From NCBI GenBank assembly GCA_016869715.1, contig VGDM01000009.1:1-64000 (forward strand): a stretch of 64,000 nt of DNA, read 5' to 3'. This DNA comes from Alphaproteobacteria bacterium (GTDB lineage: Bacteria > Pseudomonadota > Alphaproteobacteria > Acetobacterales > Acetobacteraceae). Numbering within the stretch: the first letter of the stretch is position 1; each line of letters begins with the position of its first letter. The notes under the pieces are model-generated. The model worked only from the letters and a program-made list of their open reading frames with translations. It did not search any database and was not told the origin of the DNA. This document shows, piece by piece, positions 10,404-20,301 of this stretch. The translations under genes and the position numbers were made by a program.

Positions 10404-11447
10404 TTACGAATTCGGCCCGCGTTCCATGGAATAGGGCTGCCAACGCTTGAGGCTTGTACCCGTCAGCACTGTTGGATTGACGCAAGACAGCGGCCAACGG
10501 CCGGAAAGCACGAGTGAAATATTCTGCCCCACGCGGCGCTTACGCGCCGGGTCAAACCGCGCCGAGGCCGAGGCATTATGCGGCGACAGGATCACATTTT
10601 GCATCTTGTGCAGGGGATTATCCGGCTTGGTCGGCTCAATTTCAAACACATCAATGCCAGCGCCCGCGATCCAGCCCTTTCGCAGCGCCTTGATCAGCCC
10701 GGCCTCTTCCACCGTCGGCCCCCGGCCTGTGGTGACAAACACCGCGGTCTTCTTCATCTGCTTGAAGTGCTTTTCCTTGAAGAAGCCGCGTGTTTCGGGG
10801 GTATCCGGCAAATGCATGGAAAGAAAGTCTGAGGTGGCAAGCAGATCGGAAAGGCTAGCAGGTTCCACGCCAAGCGCTGACATGGTCAGTTCTTCCACGA
10901 AGGGATCGAAGGCCTTCATATGCAGGCCAAAGGCGCGGGCGCGATGCGCGGTCGCGCGGGCCACACGTCCAAAGCCGATGAAGCCCATGGTCTGGCCCAT
11001 CAGGCGCGGGATTTGCAGCAATTGCGGGCGGCCTTCACCCCAACGGCCTTCACGCACCATGCGGTCCTGTTCAATGCAGCGCCGATGGGTTGCCAACAAC
11101 AGCATCATGGCGTGATCGGCCACTTCTTCAATGAAGGTATCCGGGCAATTCGTGACCGGAATGCCCTGCGCGGTCGCGGCAGCCACATCCACATAATCAA
11201 CACCAACAGAACCAAGCGCGATGATGCGGCACTTCTTCAGCGCCTTGATCATCTTGGCGGTGAATTGCATACCCTTGGCATAGACCGCGTCCGCCTGCCC
11301 TGCCTTGGCGATGAAATCCTTCTCAGTCGGTTGGCATTCGATGATCTCCGCCCCCATGCCATCAAGCGCCTCAAGCTCATAATCATAGCCGCCGCCGGAG
11401 GTGGTGAAGGACGCCGCCGCGGGCGTCAGGATGGTAAATTTAGCCAT
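10404..11447 (-). CDS. D-isomer-specific 2-hydroxyacid dehydrogenase
   Basis: GSVGVDYVDVAAATAQGIPVTNCP, GFIGFGRVARATAHRARAFG, VFVTTGRGPTVEEAGLIKALRKGWIAGAGIDVFEIEP. Confidence 0.92.
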   Translation of the reverse strand: MAKFTILTPAAASFTTSGGGYDYELEALDGMGAEIIECQPTEKDFIAKAGQADAVYAKGMQFTAKMIKALKKCRIIALGSVGVDYVDVAAATAQGIPVTNCPDTFIEEVADHAMMLLLATHRRCIEQDRMVREGRWGEGRPQLLQIPRLMGQTMGFIGFGRVARATAHRARAFGLHMKAFDPFVEELTMSALGVEPASLSDLLATSDFLSMHLPDTPETRGFFKEKHFKQMKKTAVFVTTGRGPTVEEAGLIKALRKGWIAGAGIDVFEIEPTKPDNPLHKMQNVILSPHNASASARFDPARKRRVGQNISLVLSGRWPLSCVNPTVLTGTSLKRWQPYSMERGPNS

Positions 11448-11466
11448 GTGATCGGTCCTTTTCAGA

Positions 11467-12369
11467 TCATTCCTTAACCGCACCGGTCAGGGAGGAAACG
11501 TAGTAATCCACGAAGAAGGAATAGAAGATCGCAACCGGCAGTGACCCCAGCAAGGCACCCGCCATCAGCGCACCCCATTGATAGACATCGCCTGTGACCA
11601 ATTCGGTCAGGATCGCGACGGGAACGGTTTTGTTCTCGCTCGATTGGATGAAAGCGAGCGCATAGATGAATTCATTCCAGGACAAGGTGAAGGAGAAAAT
11701 GCCCGCGCTGATCAGCCCCGGCACGGCGAGTGGCAGGGTGATCCGCCTCAGGATTTGCAGCCGCGTGGCGCCATCAATCAAAGCGCACTCCTCAAGCTCA
11801 TAGGGAATGGATTTGAAATAGCCAATCAGGAGCCAGGTGCAAAAGGGCACCAGGAAGGTCGGATAAACCAGGATCAGCGCGAAGGGCGTATCAAATAACC
11901 CAAGCTGAAACACCATGGTCGCCAGCGGAATGAACAGGATGGAGGGCGGCACCAGATAGGCGAGATAGATCGCAAGCCCGACATATTGGCTGCCGGTGAA
12001 GCGCAAGCGCTGAATGGCATAGGCAGCGAGTGTGGAACTGACGAGTGAGAGAATGGTCGCACCAACTGCCACCATCATTGTGGTCATCAGCCATCTTGGA
12101 TAGGCCGTATTGAAAAGCAGCAGCCTGATGTGATCGAGCGTCGGGGAGCTGATCCAGAAGGGGTTATGCGTCTTGTAGTCGTAAAGCTCCGCATTCGGTT
12201 TGAAGGAGGTGATGGTCATCCAATAAAACGGAAACAGCAGGATGATCAGAAAGCAGGCGAGCGGCAGATAGATGGTGACCATCCGCCGCGCCTTGCTGTC
12301 CCAGGCCATGGCTTCGGTTGGCGGGGCAGCGCTGGACTGGGTTTCTACTCCTTGCCTTGTGGCGCTCAT
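11467..12369 (-). CDS. Carbohydrate ABC transporter permease (MalG-type)
   Basis: LLFPFYWMTITSFKPNAEL; EAA loop YELEECALIDGATRLQILRRITLPLAVPGL. Confidence 0.93.
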   Translation of the reverse strand: MSATRQGVETQSSAAPPTEAMAWDSKARRMVTIYLPLACFLIILLFPFYWMTITSFKPNAELYDYKTHNPFWISSPTLDHIRLLLFNTAYPRWLMTTMMVAVGATILSLVSSTLAAYAIQRLRFTGSQYVGLAIYLAYLVPPSILFIPLATMVFQLGLFDTPFALILVYPTFLVPFCTWLLIGYFKSIPYELEECALIDGATRLQILRRITLPLAVPGLISAGIFSFTLSWNEFIYALAFIQSSENKTVPVAILTELVTGDVYQWGALMAGALLGSLPVAIFYSFFVDYYVSSLTGAVKE

Positions 12370-12387
12370 GGCATTTTGCTCCCGGCG

Positions 12388-13338
12388 TCAATCATTGCTT
12401 TCACCCTGCTGCCATTTGCGGCGTGCCAGAGCGAAATAGCTGAACAAGGTTGCGAAAACGAGGAAGGGAATCATAGAAACCGCAATCGCCGCACCCTCGC
12501 CCAATTGCCCTGCCGGAATGCCGCGCTGGAAGGCAAGCGTTGCCAGCAAATGCGTGGAATTCACCGGCCCGCCGCGCGTGATGGCATAGACCAACTGGAA
12601 ATCCGTGAAGGTGAAGATGATGCTGAAGGTCATGACAATAGCCAAGATTGGCAGCAGCATCGGGAAGGTGATGTAGCGAAAGCGCTGCCAGGCGGTGGAG
12701 CCATCCAGCAGCGCGGCTTCATAAAGCGATGGCGAAATGGTCTGCAAACCCGCGAGCAGCGAAATCGCAACAAAGGGAATGCCGCGCCAGATATTGGCGG
12801 CAATCAGCGACCAGCGCGCGGGCCAGGCGGTATTGATGAAATCAACATTGGTGTCGCGCAGACCAAGCTCGATCAGCATCCAGGAAATGACAGAAAATTG
12901 CGGATTATAGATCCACCAAAAGGCCACCGCTGTCAGCACCGTCGGCACGATCCAGGGCAGCAGAATGATGGCGCGTAGCAGTGATTTGAACGGCAAGTGA
13001 TTATTCAACAGCAGCGCCAACCAGAGCCCAAGCGCGAATTTCCCAATGGTGGCAACACCTGTATAAAACACGCTAAAGAATACTGCGTTCCAGAAAATCG
13101 GGTCTTCGATCATGAATTCAAAGTTTTCGAGCCCGACCCAGCGTCCGCTCCGCCCGATGGTGGTATCGGTGAACGCCAACCAGATGCCAAGCCCCAGCGG
13201 ATAGGTCAGGAATACTGCCAGCAGGCCAACCGCCGGCAGCAGGCAGAGAATGATCAGAAAGGGCTTCCAATCGAGTAGCCTGGTCAGCCAGTTCTGCTCG
13301 ATCTTCGGCCTGACCCATCCTGTAGTGCTGCTGGACAT
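12388..13338 (-). CDS. Sugar ABC transporter permease (MalF/UgpA-type)
   Basis: SPSLYEAALLDGSTAWQRFRYITFPMLLPIL. Confidence 0.93.
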   Translation of the reverse strand: MSSSTTGWVRPKIEQNWLTRLLDWKPFLIILCLLPAVGLLAVFLTYPLGLGIWLAFTDTTIGRSGRWVGLENFEFMIEDPIFWNAVFFSVFYTGVATIGKFALGLWLALLLNNHLPFKSLLRAIILLPWIVPTVLTAVAFWWIYNPQFSVISWMLIELGLRDTNVDFINTAWPARWSLIAANIWRGIPFVAISLLAGLQTISPSLYEAALLDGSTAWQRFRYITFPMLLPILAIVMTFSIIFTFTDFQLVYAITRGGPVNSTHLLATLAFQRGIPAGQLGEGAAIAVSMIPFLVFATLFSYFALARRKWQQGESND

Positions 13339-13392
13339 TCAAGAGGCTCCGGGAGGGGGCGGCCTTTGCATGGAAGGCCGCCCTTGTTCGGT

Positions 13393-14736
13393 TTACGCGC
13401 GACGGAAGATGCGGCGCGACCGCCGTTCGGCCTCACGCATCGCCGCGTCCGGCGTCGCCTGACCAGCAGCAACTGAGGCGAACATCTGCACCAGCACATA
13501 TTCCGCATTGGCCTGGCCAGAGGCTTCCGAAATCGGACCCTTATAGCCATTCCAGAATTGGCTATTCATGCCATCACGGAAGATCGTGACCTTCGGATCG
13601 CTGGTCCAAACCGAGGCAGCCCGATAGGCGTTCAGCGGATGCGCCCAATAGCCAAGATTGGCATTGAGCCATGGCTCATATTGTTCCACTTCCATCATGA
13701 AAGCTACGAAGGCCTTCGCCGCATTGGGGAAGCGGCTGTGGCGGAAGACCATGGCATTCAGGATCAGGGGCGCATTGGGCCAGCTATTCGCCTGACCAAG
13801 CGGCATGACGCTATGTTCCGAATCATCGGCAATGGCGCGCGTCGCCGGATCATTCTTCAGCGCAAAGTAAAGCGATACGCCATTTTGCGTGAGCCAGCAG
13901 GTATTCGCCGCATAGGCCTGATTATTGCTGATATCGCCCCAAGCAATCGTGCCGCCATCAACAAAGGTCGGGTAGAGTTCCCGGAGGTAATTCAGCGCTG
14001 CCAGGGTTTGCGGGCTATTGACCGAAACCGCGCCACTTTCATCGATGATGGAAGCGCCATGGCTCCACATGAGCCAATTGGCGAAGCCATTTCCATCACC
14101 GATTGCATTGCCGAGCGCGAAACCAGCCGGCTTATTGATACGGCGCAGGCGCCGGCAGAGTTCAAGAAAGCTCGTCAGATCATTGGGCGGTGATTGGAAG
14201 CCCACCTCATTCACGGCGGATTTACGCCAGATCAGCGGGCCAGAAGTGCCGCCCATAGGCAGGCCAATCCAATTATTGGTGCCGTGCCGTTTGCCAAGTT
14301 TCTCACCGCCGAACATCCAGCCGCCGAATTTCTTACCAAGATATTCGGCAATATCCGAAAGTTCAATCAGCTTATCGGCATAGATATGGGGTGAATCACC
14401 AAAGCCGATGATGCAATCCGGGCCCGCGCCAGTATTGGCGGTGACAGCGGTTTGCTGGTTGATGTCTTCCCAACCCACGAAATCCACGCGCACCTGCACG
14501 CCGGTTTGCTGGGTGAAGCGCGCGGCATTTGCACGGAACACTTCTTCATCGGGTGCCACGAAGCGGACCGGACGCAGGATGCGCAAGGTTGCGCCGTTTT
14601 CGATCGGCAGGCGCGGCGCCGCAACGCTAGCATCGCCGCGTACCCGATTTTGCGCCAGTGCCTCGCCGCCGGCAGCAAGTGCCGCCATGCCGACACCGGC
14701 ACCAAGAATGCTGCGTCTTGTGATGATATTGGCCAT
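13393..14736 (-). CDS. ABC transporter extracellular sugar-binding protein
   Basis: Signal peptide; length and position in sugar ABC operon; PDCIIGFGDSPHIYADKLIELSDIAEYLGKKFGGWMF. Confidence 0.9.
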   Translation of the reverse strand: MANIITRRSILGAGVGMAALAAGGEALAQNRVRGDASVAAPRLPIENGATLRILRPVRFVAPDEEVFRANAARFTQQTGVQVRVDFVGWEDINQQTAVTANTGAGPDCIIGFGDSPHIYADKLIELSDIAEYLGKKFGGWMFGGEKLGKRHGTNNWIGLPMGGTSGPLIWRKSAVNEVGFQSPPNDLTSFLELCRRLRRINKPAGFALGNAIGDGNGFANWLMWSHGASIIDESGAVSVNSPQTLAALNYLRELYPTFVDGGTIAWGDISNNQAYAANTCWLTQNGVSLYFALKNDPATRAIADDSEHSVMPLGQANSWPNAPLILNAMVFRHSRFPNAAKAFVAFMMEVEQYEPWLNANLGYWAHPLNAYRAASVWTSDPKVTIFRDGMNSQFWNGYKGPISEASGQANAEYVLVQMFASVAAGQATPDAAMREAERRSRRIFRRA

Positions 14737-14769
14737 TTCTTCACTCCTTGATGTTTGGTTGAAAGGTGA

Positions 14770-15822
14770 CTAAATCCTCTGCCCGCTTGCCTTGTCGAAA
14801 ATATGCGCAAGGGAAAGTTCGGGAGAAACTGCCAGCGCATCACCACGATGAGACGCGATCCTCTCACGGAATGCACCCATGATGGTAATGTCACCCACCC
14901 GCAGGATCACCTGCGTCTCGGAACCCGTGGGCTCCACCACCTGAATGGTGGTCTTGATGCCATCGGGATCAAGGCGCAGATGCTCAGGCCGAATGCCATA
15001 AATCACTTCCGCCCCTTCGCGATTGGCATAGGCGGTTGGTAGTGGCCAGCTTGTGCCGCCACCATCAATGAAGCTGCCATCCTTAATCCGCCCGGCAAGC
15101 AGGTTCATCGCCGGTGATCCGATGAAGCCCGCGACGAAAAGATTGGCTGGCCGGTCATAGAGTTCCAAGGGCGCGCCGGCCTGTTCGATCCGGCCATGGT
15201 TCATGACCACAATCTTATCCGCCATGGTCATGGCTTCGATCTGGTCATGGGTCACGTAAACCGTGGTGACCTTCAGGCGCTGATGCAATTCCTTGATCTC
15301 GGCCCGCATCTGCACGCGCAGCTTCGCATCAAGGTTGGAAAGCGGTTCATCAAACAGAAAGACTTGCGGGTTGCGTACAATGGCGCGCCCCATGGCAACA
15401 CGTTGGCGCTGACCGCCGGAAAGCTGGCGCGGATAGCGGTGCAGCAATTGCTCCAACCCCAAAATCCGCGCGGCCTTCTGCACCTCCTGGTCCATTACCT
15501 CCGTGGGCGCGCCGGCCAGTTTCATGGAAAAGGCCATGTTCTGATAGACGGTCATATGCGGATAAAGCGCGTAATTCTGGAACACCATCGCAATATCGCG
15601 GTCCTTGGGCGGCACCTTGTTCACCACCCTATCGCCGATCGCGATCTCACCACCCGTGATATTCTCAAGCCCCGCCAACATGCGGAGCAGCGTGGATTTG
15701 CCACAACCGGAAGGTCCAACGAGAACAACGAATTGCCCGTCTTCAATATCCACGCTCACGCCATGCAATACCTGCGTGGAACCGAAGGCCTTGCGTACTT
15801 CGCGAATTTCTACTGTCGCCAT
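14770..15822 (-). CDS. Sugar ABC transporter ATP-binding protein (UgpC/MalK-type)
   Basis: LVGPSGCGKSTLLRMLAGLE, LSGGQRQRVAMGRAIVRNPQVFLFDEPLSNLDAKLR, VYVTHDQIEAMTMADKIVVM. Confidence 0.95.
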   Translation of the reverse strand: MATVEIREVRKAFGSTQVLHGVSVDIEDGQFVVLVGPSGCGKSTLLRMLAGLENITGGEIAIGDRVVNKVPPKDRDIAMVFQNYALYPHMTVYQNMAFSMKLAGAPTEVMDQEVQKAARILGLEQLLHRYPRQLSGGQRQRVAMGRAIVRNPQVFLFDEPLSNLDAKLRVQMRAEIKELHQRLKVTTVYVTHDQIEAMTMADKIVVMNHGRIEQAGAPLELYDRPANLFVAGFIGSPAMNLLAGRIKDGSFIDGGGTSWPLPTAYANREGAEVIYGIRPEHLRLDPDGIKTTIQVVEPTGSETQVILRVGDITIMGAFRERIASHRGDALAVSPELSLAHIFDKASGQRI

Positions 15823-15858
15823 ATACCCTAATCCTTCCCGACCCACGGCTCCCCGTTG

Positions 15859-17487
15859 CTATTGGCGTGAGATTTCCGTCTCCTTGGAGGTGATGAATTC
15901 CAGCAGCGCCGGCGTGCCATTCTTTGTCTGCTCAATGCCGCGCTTGATGGCCGGGATGATATCCGCGACCTGTTCCACCCTTTCGCCATAACCGCCAAAG
16001 GCGCGCGCCATCGCGGCATAGTCGCCCGAAATATCGGTGGAGCGATATTTCTCCGTGCTGATCGGCATGACCTTCAATTCGATCGCCATGGAGAAGTTAT
16101 TGAGCAGGATTGACAAGATCGGGATACGTTCACGCACCGCCGTTTCGAAATCCATACCCGTAAAGCCAATCGCCGCATCGCCCCAGACATTGATACAAAG
16201 CTTATCCGGTGCGGCAAGCTTCGCGCCCATGGCCAGCCCAAGGCCATAGCCAAGCTGCGTCGTCTTGCCCCAGCCGAGATAAGTCAAAGGCTTGCGACTG
16301 ACCCAGAAGGGCGAGAGCTGATCGCGCGGGCTGCCAGCATCATGGGTAATGATGGTATTGTCCACATCCACCGTTCGCCACACATCGCGCAACACGCGAT
16401 AGGGGTTGAGCGGCGAGGCACCGCTATCCGTCTTATGCGCCCAGGCTGCCAGCCATTCCTTATTGAGCCCTGCAATTTCCTTCGCCACGGCCGTGGGGCT
16501 GCGCGGCTTTTTGATGCGCGAAGCTAGATCGGCAATCAGCCCACCCATCGTCAAGCCAGCATCGCCGACGAGGCCGATGTCAATCGGCAGATCCTTGCCT
16601 AGATGGTCAGGATCAAGCGTCGCGTGAATGACCTTCTTGCCGCTTGGCATTTTCACACCGAAATTGGTTTCCGTAAAGGAACATCCAATACCGAGGATCA
16701 CATCGGCATTATCCAGGAAATGCCGCACGCCACGCCGCATCGCGAGGCCACCTGAACCCAAGGCCAGCGGATGATCTTCCGGAAAGGCTGATTTTCCGCC
16801 AAGGCTGGTGGTAACAGGTGCCGCCAACATCTCCGCCAAGGCCTGCAATTGCGGCCAGGCGCGCGCCCAATGCACGCCAGTGCCGGCATAAATCACCGGG
16901 CGCTTCGCCTTGGCCAGCATCGCCGCCGCGCGTTCCAGATCAACCGGGTCAGGGCCATACCGTGTGGCCGCCACCGGGTGATAGGCGAGCGGTTCCGGCA
17001 CTTCCTCACTCCACATATCGGTCGGGATTTCGACCAACACGGGGCCGCCACGGCCGTTGCGCAACCGTGCGAAGGCGCGGCGAAGGATATTCGGCACCTC
17101 AGCCGCGCTCATGATGGGTTCGGCGGATTTGGTAATGCCGCGCATCTGTAAGGAAGAATTGAAGTTGGGATCAATATGCGCAATGCGGCGCGGATAGCCC
17201 ATGGGCAGCACCAAAACCGGCACGCTTTCGCCATAGCATTGCGCAACCCCGCCATAGGCATTCTCGGCACCCGGCCCATGCTGCATGCAAAAGGCACCAA
17301 TGGTGCGCCCCGATGTCACGCGCGAAATCGCATCCGCCATATGCAGGCCGATTCTCTCCTGCCGGACCATGATGGGGCGGATATCCGCATCGGCGGCATA
17401 TTCAATCAGATAATTGACCGGATAGCCGGTGAGGATCTGAATGCCCTCACGCTTCATGATTTCCGCGATGGCCGCGCCGAGTTTCAT
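15859..17487 (-). CDS. Thiamine pyrophosphate-requiring enzyme (acetolactate synthase-like)
   Basis: GIQILTGYPVNYLIEYAADADIRPIMVRQERIGLHMADAISRVTSG; C-terminal GDAAIGFTGMDFETAVRERIPILSILLNN TPP motif. Confidence 0.92.
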   Translation of the reverse strand: MKLGAAIAEIMKREGIQILTGYPVNYLIEYAADADIRPIMVRQERIGLHMADAISRVTSGRTIGAFCMQHGPGAENAYGGVAQCYGESVPVLVLPMGYPRRIAHIDPNFNSSLQMRGITKSAEPIMSAAEVPNILRRAFARLRNGRGGPVLVEIPTDMWSEEVPEPLAYHPVAATRYGPDPVDLERAAAMLAKAKRPVIYAGTGVHWARAWPQLQALAEMLAAPVTTSLGGKSAFPEDHPLALGSGGLAMRRGVRHFLDNADVILGIGCSFTETNFGVKMPSGKKVIHATLDPDHLGKDLPIDIGLVGDAGLTMGGLIADLASRIKKPRSPTAVAKEIAGLNKEWLAAWAHKTDSGASPLNPYRVLRDVWRTVDVDNTIITHDAGSPRDQLSPFWVSRKPLTYLGWGKTTQLGYGLGLAMGAKLAAPDKLCINVWGDAAIGFTGMDFETAVRERIPILSILLNNFSMAIELKVMPISTEKYRSTDISGDYAAMARAFGGYGERVEQVADIIPAIKRGIEQTKNGTPALLEFITSKETEISRQ

Positions 17488-17652
17488 GACTTTCCCTACC
17501 CTGGCGCCAGGCGCCGTTTCATCCCTTGGCACGCTGTCGGTGCCTCAGGGGGAAGCCTAGGCGTGCTTTGCACCCGGATGCAATAAGGCAATGGCCTTGC
17601 GCCCCTAAGCCCGACCCGGCAGGCTTGCCCCTGCCCTTTTGAAGGATCGCCT

Positions 17653-18591
17653 ATGCCCATCCCCGCCTTGTTTCAGGGCAGAGTCGCCCTGCCGGTGATT
17701 GCCGCGCCCATGTTCCTGGTCTCTGGCCCCGATCTGGTGGTGGAAACCTGCAAGGCGGGCGTAGTAGGGAGTTTCCCGGCGCTCAATCAGCGCAGCACGG
17801 AAGGCTATGGCGAATGGCTGGCAGAAATCCGGGAGAGGACCGGCAATGCCGCGGCACCTTTCGGGGTCAATCTGATCGTGCATCGGTCCAATACCAGGCT
17901 GGATGCCGATTTGGCAGAAACCGTGCGCCAGTGCGTGCCCTTCGTGATCACCTCACTCGGCGCCGTGTCGGAAGTGGTGGATGCCATCCATGGCTATGGC
18001 GGGTTGGTGTTTCATGACGTGATCAATCTGCGCCATGCGCAGAAGGCGGCAGAAGCTGGCGTTGATGGGCTGATTGCAGTATGCACCGGAGCGGGCGGGC
18101 ATGCCGGCACCTATAACCCCTTCGCCTTTGTGCAGGAGATCCGGCAATTCTATCAGGGCACCATCATCCTATCAGGTGCCATGTCCAACGGGGCGCATGT
18201 GGTCGCGGCGCGCGCGGCTGGGGCGGATTTTGCGTATTTGGGCACGCGTTTCATCGCGACAACGGAAAGCCGCGCGCCAGAGGATTACAAGCAGATGATT
18301 CTGGCCGCAACGGCGAAGGATATTGTTTATACCAATGCCATCAGCGGGGTGAATGGCAATTTCCTGCGCGCATCATTGGAAGCCGCGGGGCTCGATCCGG
18401 CGAATTTGCCCGAATTCAACAGGGAACTTCATCTGGGCAGCAGCGAAAAGCGTGCCTGGAAGAATATTTGGTCGGCGGGCCAGGGGGTGGGCGCTATTCA
18501 TGATGTGCCGAGCACGGCTGGATTGGTGGCGCGGCTGCAACGGGAATATGCGGCGGCGGTTGCTGGGTTGAACAGGGGCTTCGCCGCCTGA
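17653..18591 (+). CDS. Nitronate monooxygenase / 2-nitropropane dioxygenase family
   Basis: LPVIAAPMFLVSGPDLVVETCKAGVVGSFPALNQRS, GAGGHAGTYNPFAFV, AGADFAYLGTRFIATTES. Confidence 0.93.
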   Translation: MPIPALFQGRVALPVIAAPMFLVSGPDLVVETCKAGVVGSFPALNQRSTEGYGEWLAEIRERTGNAAAPFGVNLIVHRSNTRLDADLAETVRQCVPFVITSLGAVSEVVDAIHGYGGLVFHDVINLRHAQKAAEAGVDGLIAVCTGAGGHAGTYNPFAFVQEIRQFYQGTIILSGAMSNGAHVVAARAAGADFAYLGTRFIATTESRAPEDYKQMILAATAKDIVYTNAISGVNGNFLRASLEAAGLDPANLPEFNRELHLGSSEKRAWKNIWSAGQGVGAIHDVPSTAGLVARLQREYAAAVAGLNRGFAA

Positions 18592-18634
18592 TTCAAATTG
18601 TTGCGGACCGTAGCCAATCCGCCCTCAAACGCCG

Positions 18635-18711
18635 GCGCGCGCCTCCGCGCGCTTGGCTTCGCCGCATAAGCGGCGTCGCCAATTCGGGCTCGCGCCCGCC
18701 TTTGGCGGGCG
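18635..18711. repeat. Cluster of three adjacent intergenic palindromes/hairpins between convergent genes
   Basis: GCGCGCG-CCTC-CGCGCGC (18635-18652); GGCTTCGCCGC-ATAA-GCGGCGTCGCC (18655-18680, two mismatches); CGCCCGCC-TTT-GGCGGGCG (18693-18711). Confidence 0.7.
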
Positions 18712-18740
18712 TGTGGCACTCAGCCAGGCCAACAATGACC

Positions 18741-19517
18741 CTATTTCCGCAATTCCATCTGTATTGGCCCTTCCCGCTCACCATGAGCGAATTGGTCCAC
18801 CATGGCATTTCCGGTATCGCCAAGTTTCGCGGCCTCGCCGGTCCAGACGATGCGGCCCTTATGTATCATGGCGGCGTCGTCGCCGATGCGGCGCGCGCTT
18901 GGCATGTCATGCGTGATGGAAACCGCCGTGGCACCCAGCCGATGCACCACATCCACAATCAGCCCATCAATCACTGCGCCCATGATGGGATCAAGCCCGG
19001 TTGTCGGTTCATCGAAGAAAATGATCTCAGGCTCGGCCGCAATGGCGCGCGCGAGGGCGACGCGTTTCTGCATACCGCCTGAAAGTTCAGACGGCGAAAG
19101 ATCACCCACCGATGCGGCAAGGCCCACTTGCGCCAAGACCTCGGCCGCCTTGTCGCGGGCGCGGGCGCGGGCGATGCGCTTTTGCGCCAGTAGCTTGAAG
19201 CAGACATTCTCCCAGACCGGCAGGCTATCGAACAGGGCGCCATTCTGAAACAGCATGCCGATACGGTCATTTAGTGCCTCACGCTCGTGCCGCGGCAGCG
19301 CCAAAACATCCCGTCCATCAATTTCAATGCCACCGGCATCGGGTTCAATCAACCCCAGGATGCATTTGATTGTGACGGATTTGCCGGAACCCGATCCCCC
19401 CAGAATGACCATGCCATGCCCTGCGCGGATATCGAGGTCCACGCCATCCAGCACCTGCTTCGGGCCAAAAGCCTTTGAGAGCCCACGCAGGCGGATTTTC
19501 GGCACCGCGCCACTCAT
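18741..19517 (-). CDS. mlaF: Phospholipid/ABC transporter ATP-binding protein MlaF
   Basis: [70 protein letters not shown] overlap with mlaE. Confidence 0.92.
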   Translation of the reverse strand: MSGAVPKIRLRGLSKAFGPKQVLDGVDLDIRAGHGMVILGGSGSGKSVTIKCILGLIEPDAGGIEIDGRDVLALPRHEREALNDRIGMLFQNGALFDSLPVWENVCFKLLAQKRIARARARDKAAEVLAQVGLAASVGDLSPSELSGGMQKRVALARAIAAEPEIIFFDEPTTGLDPIMGAVIDGLIVDVVHRLGATAVSITHDMPSARRIGDDAAMIHKGRIVWTGEAAKLGDTGNAMVDQFAHGEREGPIQMELRK

Positions 19518-20299
19518 CGCGCGAAAAACATTTCGGTGATAATGTAATCCAGCGCCAGAATGAGGATGGAAGATATCACCACCGCCGAAGTTGCCGCCGC
19601 CCCAACGCCCTGCGCGCCGCCCTTGCTGTTGTAGCCGCACCAGCAGCCCGTCAACGCAATCACAAAGCCAAAGACCGAAGCCTTCACGAGGCCGGAGACC
19701 ACATCCATGGTCTGCGTGAAATCAAGCGTGGCCCGCAAATACCCGGCCGAGCTGAAGTCAAGCTTCGCCGTGCCGATCAGCCAGCCGCCCATCACCCCAA
19801 GCGTATCGGCAATCAGAACCAGGAAGGGCAAGGCGATGGCGGCGGCCAAAAGCCTTGGCGCCACCAAGTACTTCATCGGGTTGGTGGAAAGCGTGGTCAG
19901 CGCGTCAATCTGATCCGTCACGCGCATGGTGCCGATTTCAGCGGCAAAGGCAGCACCAATGCGCCCGGCCACCATCAGCCCGGCAATCACCGGACCCAAT
20001 TCGCGCGTGATGGAAAGCACCACAACATTCGCGACCGCTCCTTCCGCATTAAAGCGCGCGAAACCCGTATAGGTTTGCAGCGCCAGCACCATGCCGGTGA
20101 AAATCGCCGTCAGCGCCACGACAGGCAGCGAGAAATAACCGATTTCTACCACATGGCGCAGAAACAGTCGGCCATAAAAGGGCGGGCGCAGCAGATGCGA
20201 AATACCCTCAAGCGCGAACAGCACCACGGCACCAATGCGCTGCAACGCCCCCAGCACGGCGCGGCCAAGGGTGGCGACGGGATCGAGGATTGCAGCCAA
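19514..20299 (-). CDS. mlaE: MlaE/YrbE-family ABC transporter permease
   Basis: FSLPVVALTAIFTGMVLALQTYTGF, RELGPVIAGLMVAGRIGAAFAAEIGTMRVTDQIDALTTLSTNPMKYLVAPR. Confidence 0.95.
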   Translation of the reverse strand: MAAILDPVATLGRAVLGALQRIGAVVLFALEGISHLLRPPFYGRLFLRHVVEIGYFSLPVVALTAIFTGMVLALQTYTGFARFNAEGAVANVVVLSITRELGPVIAGLMVAGRIGAAFAAEIGTMRVTDQIDALTTLSTNPMKYLVAPRLLAAAIALPFLVLIADTLGVMGGWLIGTAKLDFSSAGYLRATLDFTQTMDVVSGLVKASVFGFVIALTGCWCGYNSKGGAQGVGAAATSAVVISSILILALDYIITEMFFAR

Positions 20300-20301
20300 G
20301 C

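Noticed and set aside
12130-12978. 282-aa plus-strand ORF
   Set aside because: Antisense to two ABC permease genes; composition typical of a shadow frame.
18593-18720. Intrinsic terminators at the three hairpins
   Set aside because: No T-run follows any of the three stems on either strand, so a REP-like or other palindrome role is more consistent.
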